This document shows, piece after piece, positions 7,466 through 10,173 of a DNA stretch of 10,173 nucleotides; within the stretch, counting starts at the first letter, position 1, and the number at the start of each line of letters is the position of its first letter. The stretch comes from Deltaproteobacteria bacterium (GTDB taxonomy: Bacteria; Desulfobacterota; Desulfomonilia; UBA1062). The position numbers and the translations under genes were made by a program. Below the pieces are notes generated by a model. That model made no database searches. It had not been told where the DNA came from and saw only the letters and a list, made by a program, of their open reading frames with translations. The stretch spans positions 1 to 10,173 of the forward strand of contig JALNWY010000109.1 of the NCBI GenBank assembly GCA_023230665.1, written 5' to 3'.

Positions 7466-8883
7466 GACCCCTCCTGATGATATGCGGTCCGGTCCTGGAA
7501 CGAGATCCCGGCCCCGAGCAGGAGATCTTCCCGGAAGTGCGGGGCCATGAGCTGCATGCCCACGGGCAGGCCGAGCGAGTCGAAGCCGCAGGGCATGCTG
7601 AGGGCGGGCAGGCCGGCGAGATTTGCGGGGATCGTGTAGATGTCCAGGAGATAGAGGCTCAAGGGATCGTCGATCATCTCGTCGAGCCTGAAGGCCGTGA
7701 CCGGCGTGGTGGGGCCCGCAATGATATCGCACCGGGAAAAGGCGCTGCGGAAGTCTTCAGCGATCAGGGTCCTCACCTGCGAGGCCTTCCGGTAATAGGC
7801 GTCGTAATACCCGGCCGAGAGCACATAGGTGCCCAGCATGATCCGGCGCTTGACCTCGGGACCAAAACCCGTTGCCCTCGTCCTGGCGTACATATCGCCC
7901 AGGTCGAGTGGGTCCTGGACCCTCAGCCCGTAGCGCACCCCGTCGTAGCGGGCCAGGTTCGAGCTCGCCTCCGCGGTGGCCACGATGTAGAAGACCGCCA
8001 CACCGTATCCGGCATGGGGAAGTCCGACCTCCACTATTCGGCCGCCCATGTCCTCCAAGACAGCGATTCCCGATTGCACTGCGGCCTTCACCTCCTGGTT
8101 CAGGCCCTCTCCAAAGAACTCCTCGGGCACGCCGATCCGCAAACCTTTCAGGTCGATTCCGTCGAGGTCGGTGGGCCCGTAGTCCCGGGGCACGCTGGTG
8201 GAATCGAGGGGATCGTAACCCTTGATCGCATCGAAGAGCACGGCCGCATCGCGGGCAGTGGGCGCCATGGGGCCGATCTGATCGAGGGAAGAGGCGAAGG
8301 CCACGAGCCCGTAGCGGGAAACCGAGCCATAGGTGGGCTTGAGCCCGGTGATGCCGCAGAAGCTTGCAGGCATGCGGATCGACCCTCCGGTATCGGATCC
8401 GAGCGCGCCCGCGCACAGCCCGGCCGCCACGGCCGCACCCGAGCCGCCGCTGGAGCCGCCGGGCGTTCTCGACGGATCGCGGGGATTGCGGGTGGGACCG
8501 GCAATGCTCGAGGTCGTGGTGGAGCCCATGGCGAACTCGTCAAGGTTTGTCTTGCCCAGGATGACAGCGCCCTGTTCCTTGAGCTTTTTCACCACAGTGG
8601 CATCATAGGTGGGGACGAACCCGGAGAGGATCTTGGAAGCGCAGGTCGTGCGCACCCCGCGGGTGCAGATGTTGTCCTTGATCGCCACAGGGATTCCCGC
8701 CAGTGCGCCCGCATCCGGTGATTTCAGGAGTTCTTCCGCGACCTGCGCGCCCTGGAGCGCCCCTGCCTCGTCTACGGTGATGAATGCGTTAAAGGTATCA
8801 CTGCGGATCTTTTCAAGAAACGCCCTGGTCTTCTCGACCGGGGATTTCTTGCATCTCCTGTATTGCCGCGCGGTCTCAAGCAT
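7462..8883 (-). CDS. gatA: Asp-tRNA(Asn)/Glu-tRNA(Gln) amidotransferase subunit GatA
   Basis: A 473-residue amidase-signature subunit that hydrolyses glutamine and channels ammonia to GatB. The Ser-cisSer-Lys triad is visible: Lys69 in GIPVAIKDN, cis-Ser144 in the Gly/Ser-rich PGGSSGGSGA, and the nucleophile Ser168 in GSDTGGSIRMP. Spacings (75 and 24 residues) equal those of the well-studied enzyme from Staphylococcus aureus. The C-terminus has YTIPANLAGLPALSMPCG and LPVGMQLMAPHF, both standard. The start is the ATG at 8883, preceded by a purine-rich GGGGAGGGGGAAT. The longer frame upstream overlaps gatC and is discarded. It lies 16 nt after gatC and overlaps gatB by 4 nt. With GatB and GatC it forms the transamidation complex that many bacteria use in place of GlnRS and/or AsnRS. 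Confidence 0.97.
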
Positions 8884-8899
8884 ATTCCCCCTCCCCTTA

Positions 8900-9184
8900 T
8901 CAGATGACCCTGGGAACCGCGATATAGCCGTCCTCGTGCTGCGGCGCGTTCCGAAGAACATCCGCCAGATCCTGGCATCCCTGCTCGCGGTCGTCTCTCA
9001 TGGCATTGACCAAAGGCAGCGGGTGGTGGGTGGGGTTCACACCCGTGGTGTCCACGGCCGCGAGGATGTCCATATAGCCCAGGATCTTGTCCAGATCGCT
9101 TCTCAAACCCCGGGCCTCGCTGTTATCGAGCCGTATCCGGGCCAGGGCCGCCACATGCAGAACTTCGCCATCGGTTATCTTCAC
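8900..9184 (-). CDS. gatC: Asp-tRNA(Asn)/Glu-tRNA(Gln) amidotransferase subunit GatC
   Basis: The small subunit (94 residues) that wraps around GatA and stabilises its contact with GatB. It shows the family pattern: KITDGEVLHVAALARIRL at the start, a long helix ending LGYMDILAAVDTTGVNPTHHPLPLVNAMRDD, and a C-terminal VLRNAPQHEDGYIAVPRVI. The start is uncertain. The GTG at 9184 gives the usual family N-terminus (VKITDGEV), but AAAGGAG is then about 14 nt away. An in-frame TTG at 9196 adds four residues (MRKD) but lies only 2 nt from the same AGGAG. I prefer 9184 from family length. It is the first gene of the gatCAB-pncB-mtnA operon. Confidence 0.92.
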   Translation of the reverse strand: MKITDGEVLHVAALARIRLDNSEARGLRSDLDKILGYMDILAAVDTTGVNPTHHPLPLVNAMRDDREQGCQDLADVLRNAPQHEDGYIAVPRVI

Positions 9185-9225
9185 GTCTTTTCTCAAGGCT
9201 CCTTTGACACCTTATTGATCAATGC

Positions 9226-9237
9226 TGATATATATCA
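9226..9237. repeat. Perfect 12-bp palindrome over the putative gatC -10 region
   Basis: TGATATATATCA is a perfect palindrome that overlaps the proposed gatC -10. A second short palindrome, TTGATCAA, lies at 9215-9222. Both sit in the 5' control region of the operon and could be operator half-sites. AT-rich palindromes also arise by chance, so confidence is low. Confidence 0.3.
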
Positions 9238-9255
9238 AATCCTGTATCGGCTCAA
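9227..9255 (-). promoter_or_regulatory. Putative sigma-70-type promoter for gatC-gatA-gatB-pncB-mtnA
   Basis: On the minus strand, TTGAGC (9255-9250) is followed after 17 nt by TATATC (9232-9227). Both are 4/6 matches to the consensus, with ideal spacing. Transcription would start about 35 nt before the gatC start, just upstream of the AAAGGAG ribosome site. It is the best candidate in the AT-rich gap, but unproven. Confidence 0.4.
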
Positions 9256-9291
9256 CACGAAGCTGATATTGGCAGATCTATAAAATAAGGA

Positions 9292-9321
9292 TTGATTCAT
9301 ATCTATGAATTCATGTAAGAT
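9292..9321 (+). promoter_or_regulatory. Putative promoter with internal operator-like palindromes for the acyl-CoA synthetase
   Basis: TTGATT (9292-9297) and TAAGAT (9316-9321) are separated by 18 nt, each matching the sigma-70 consensus at 4 of 6 positions. Between and over them lie two overlapping palindromes: TTCATA-TC-TATGAA (9296-9309) and the perfect ATGAATTCAT (9305-9314). That is where a repressor would block RNA polymerase. Such TGAAT/ATTCA-type sites recall operators of TetR-family fatty-acid regulators, but no regulator gene is in the window. Confidence 0.35.
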
Positions 9322-9387
9322 GCACTGGACTTAAATTAAATGATTCAACCATCATTGTATAGATCTCTCATGAAAAAGGAGGGTATT

Positions 9388-10173
9388 ATGGCAAAGTTTG
9401 CAGAAACATCGATCCCGGCGGTGTTTCATAACCGGGTGGAGCAGTTCGGAGACAGGGCCATCGTGGCGTACAAGAAAGATGGCGTTTACACCGACGTCTC
9501 CTGGAAAGAGATGGGTCTGATGGTGAGGAATCTGGGCTACTTCCTCATCAACAAGGGCATCAAGCCGGGCGACAAGGTCTGCCTGTTTTCTCCGAACCGC
9601 TACGAGTGGTGGGTGGCCGATCTGGCCATCCTTTCCATCGGTGCGATCAACGTCCCTATCTATGCGACGAACTCGGCCGAAGAATCCCGGTACATCATCG
9701 ACAACTCGGATGCCGTGATGTGCTTCACAGCAACCAAGGAGCACACCGACAAGATCGTCTCGGTCAAATCCAAGCTCCCGAACATGAAGGACATCATCAG
9801 CTTCGATCCTCTCGACAAACCCGCCGGCGGCATGCTGGAGCTGAGCACGGCCCTGAAGGAAGGCGCGAAGAATCCCCAGGAGGCCGAGTTCGACAAGAGG
9901 ATCCGCGACATCAAGAGCGCGGAGATGGCCACCATCATCTACACCTCGGGCACGACCGGAAACCCCAAGGGGGTCATGCTCTCTCACAACAACTTCTTCG
10001 CGAATGTCCAGCAGCTCTACAATGTGGATACCGAACTGTTCAAGCGGGCGGACGAGCTCACCTTCCTTTCCTTCCTGCCGCTCGCGCACTCCTTCGAGCG
10101 CACCGTGGGCTACTACACCCCCATGAGCTACGGCATGAAGGTCTATTTTGCCGAGGACTTCTCCAAGATCGTG
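9388..10173 (+). CDS. Long-chain acyl-CoA synthetase (AMP-forming), N-terminal part, truncated by the window edge
   Basis: The first 262 codons of an ANL-superfamily ligase that activates fatty acids to acyl-AMP and then acyl-CoA; the frame is still open at the window end. The P-loop-like A3 motif YTSGTTGNPKGVMLSHNN begins at residue 185. FLPLAHSFERTVG, close to the usual A4/A5-side block of long-chain FadD15/FAA-type synthetases, follows about 45 residues later. The N-terminus (SIPAVFHNRVEQFGDRAIVAYKKDG) and CLFSPNRYEWWVADLAILSIGAINVPIYATNS also fit long-chain rather than acetyl-CoA synthetases. The ATG at 9388 has AAGGAGGG 4 nt upstream. An in-frame ATG at 9370 would place that ribosome site inside the gene. 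It is divergent from the gat operon. Fatty-acid activation would suit an organism oxidising long-chain acids, or phospholipid recycling. Substrate length cannot be told. Confidence 0.93.
   Translation, partial: MAKFAETSIPAVFHNRVEQFGDRAIVAYKKDGVYTDVSWKEMGLMVRNLGYFLINKGIKPGDKVCLFSPNRYEWWVADLAILSIGAINVPIYATNSAEESRYIIDNSDAVMCFTATKEHTDKIVSVKSKLPNMKDIISFDPLDKPAGGMLELSTALKEGAKNPQEAEFDKRIRDIKSAEMATIIYTSGTTGNPKGVMLSHNNFFANVQQLYNVDTELFKRADELTFLSFLPLAHSFERTVGYYTPMSYGMKVYFAEDFSKIV

Noticed and set aside
7477..8721. A 414-residue plus-strand open frame opposite gatA, and a 435-residue one opposite gatB (6170-7477)
   Set aside because: Both are antisense shadows of strongly conserved genes, with no domain-like pattern of their own.
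9352..10089. A 245-residue minus-strand open frame opposite the acyl-CoA synthetase
   Set aside because: The plus strand encodes an intact AMP-binding domain with a strong ribosome site; the reverse frame has no known motif.

Overview
The window reads as chromosome of a Gram-negative anaerobe, most plausibly from the Desulfobacterota (former Deltaproteobacteria) or a related syntrophic lineage. Several things point this way. There is an outer-membrane energising system (ExbB-ExbD-TonB). There is a cysteine-rich protein with two 4Fe-4S motifs, of a kind common in anaerobes. A GatCAB amidotransferase implies tRNA-dependent formation of Gln-tRNA and/or Asn-tRNA. The nicotinate phosphoribosyltransferase is of an archaeal/bacterial type with a cysteine knuckle, and a long-chain acyl-CoA synthetase starts at the right edge. 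The genes are GC-rich and the promoter regions clearly AT-richer. The taxonomic call is inference from gene content only. No mobile element, CRISPR array, tRNA or rRNA was seen.

Layout. (1) 33-1598, minus strand: an exbB-exbD-tonB operon with overlapping genes (4 nt between exbB and exbD, 17 nt between exbD and tonB). (2) 1599-1778: a divergent control region with a near-perfect 40-bp dyad (1634-1673) nested with a perfect 9-6-9 inverted repeat (1629-1652), a candidate metal-responsive operator. (3) 1779-2900, plus: a winged-helix-like plus ferredoxin-like Fe-S protein of unknown function. (4) 3093-3743, plus: a class I SAM-dependent methyltransferase. (5) 3744-3855: a short convergent gap with no clear terminator. 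(6) 3856-9184, minus: a tightly packed operon gatC-gatA-gatB-nicotinate phosphoribosyltransferase-mtnA. The last three junctions are all 4-nt ATGA overlaps. (7) 9197-9387: a divergent, AT-rich promoter region with several palindromes. (8) 9388-end, plus: the N-terminal half of a long-chain acyl-CoA synthetase, cut by the window edge.

How the genes work together. ExbB/ExbD use the proton gradient to energise TonB, which drives uptake of iron chelates or similar ligands through outer-membrane receptors; no receptor is encoded here. The gat operon couples tRNA amidation (translation fidelity) to NAD salvage (nicotinate to NaMN) and to methylthioribose or deoxyribose phosphate salvage (MtnA). A GNRA-capped hairpin holding the mtnA Shine-Dalgarno suggests that mtnA translation depends on translation of the gene before it. 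No gap longer than about 200 bases lacks a gene.

The most interesting items are the dyad in the exbB/Fe-S-protein divergent region, the uncharacterised wHTH-ferredoxin protein itself, and the hairpin at the mtnA start. Nothing here is clearly a new defence or mobile system.
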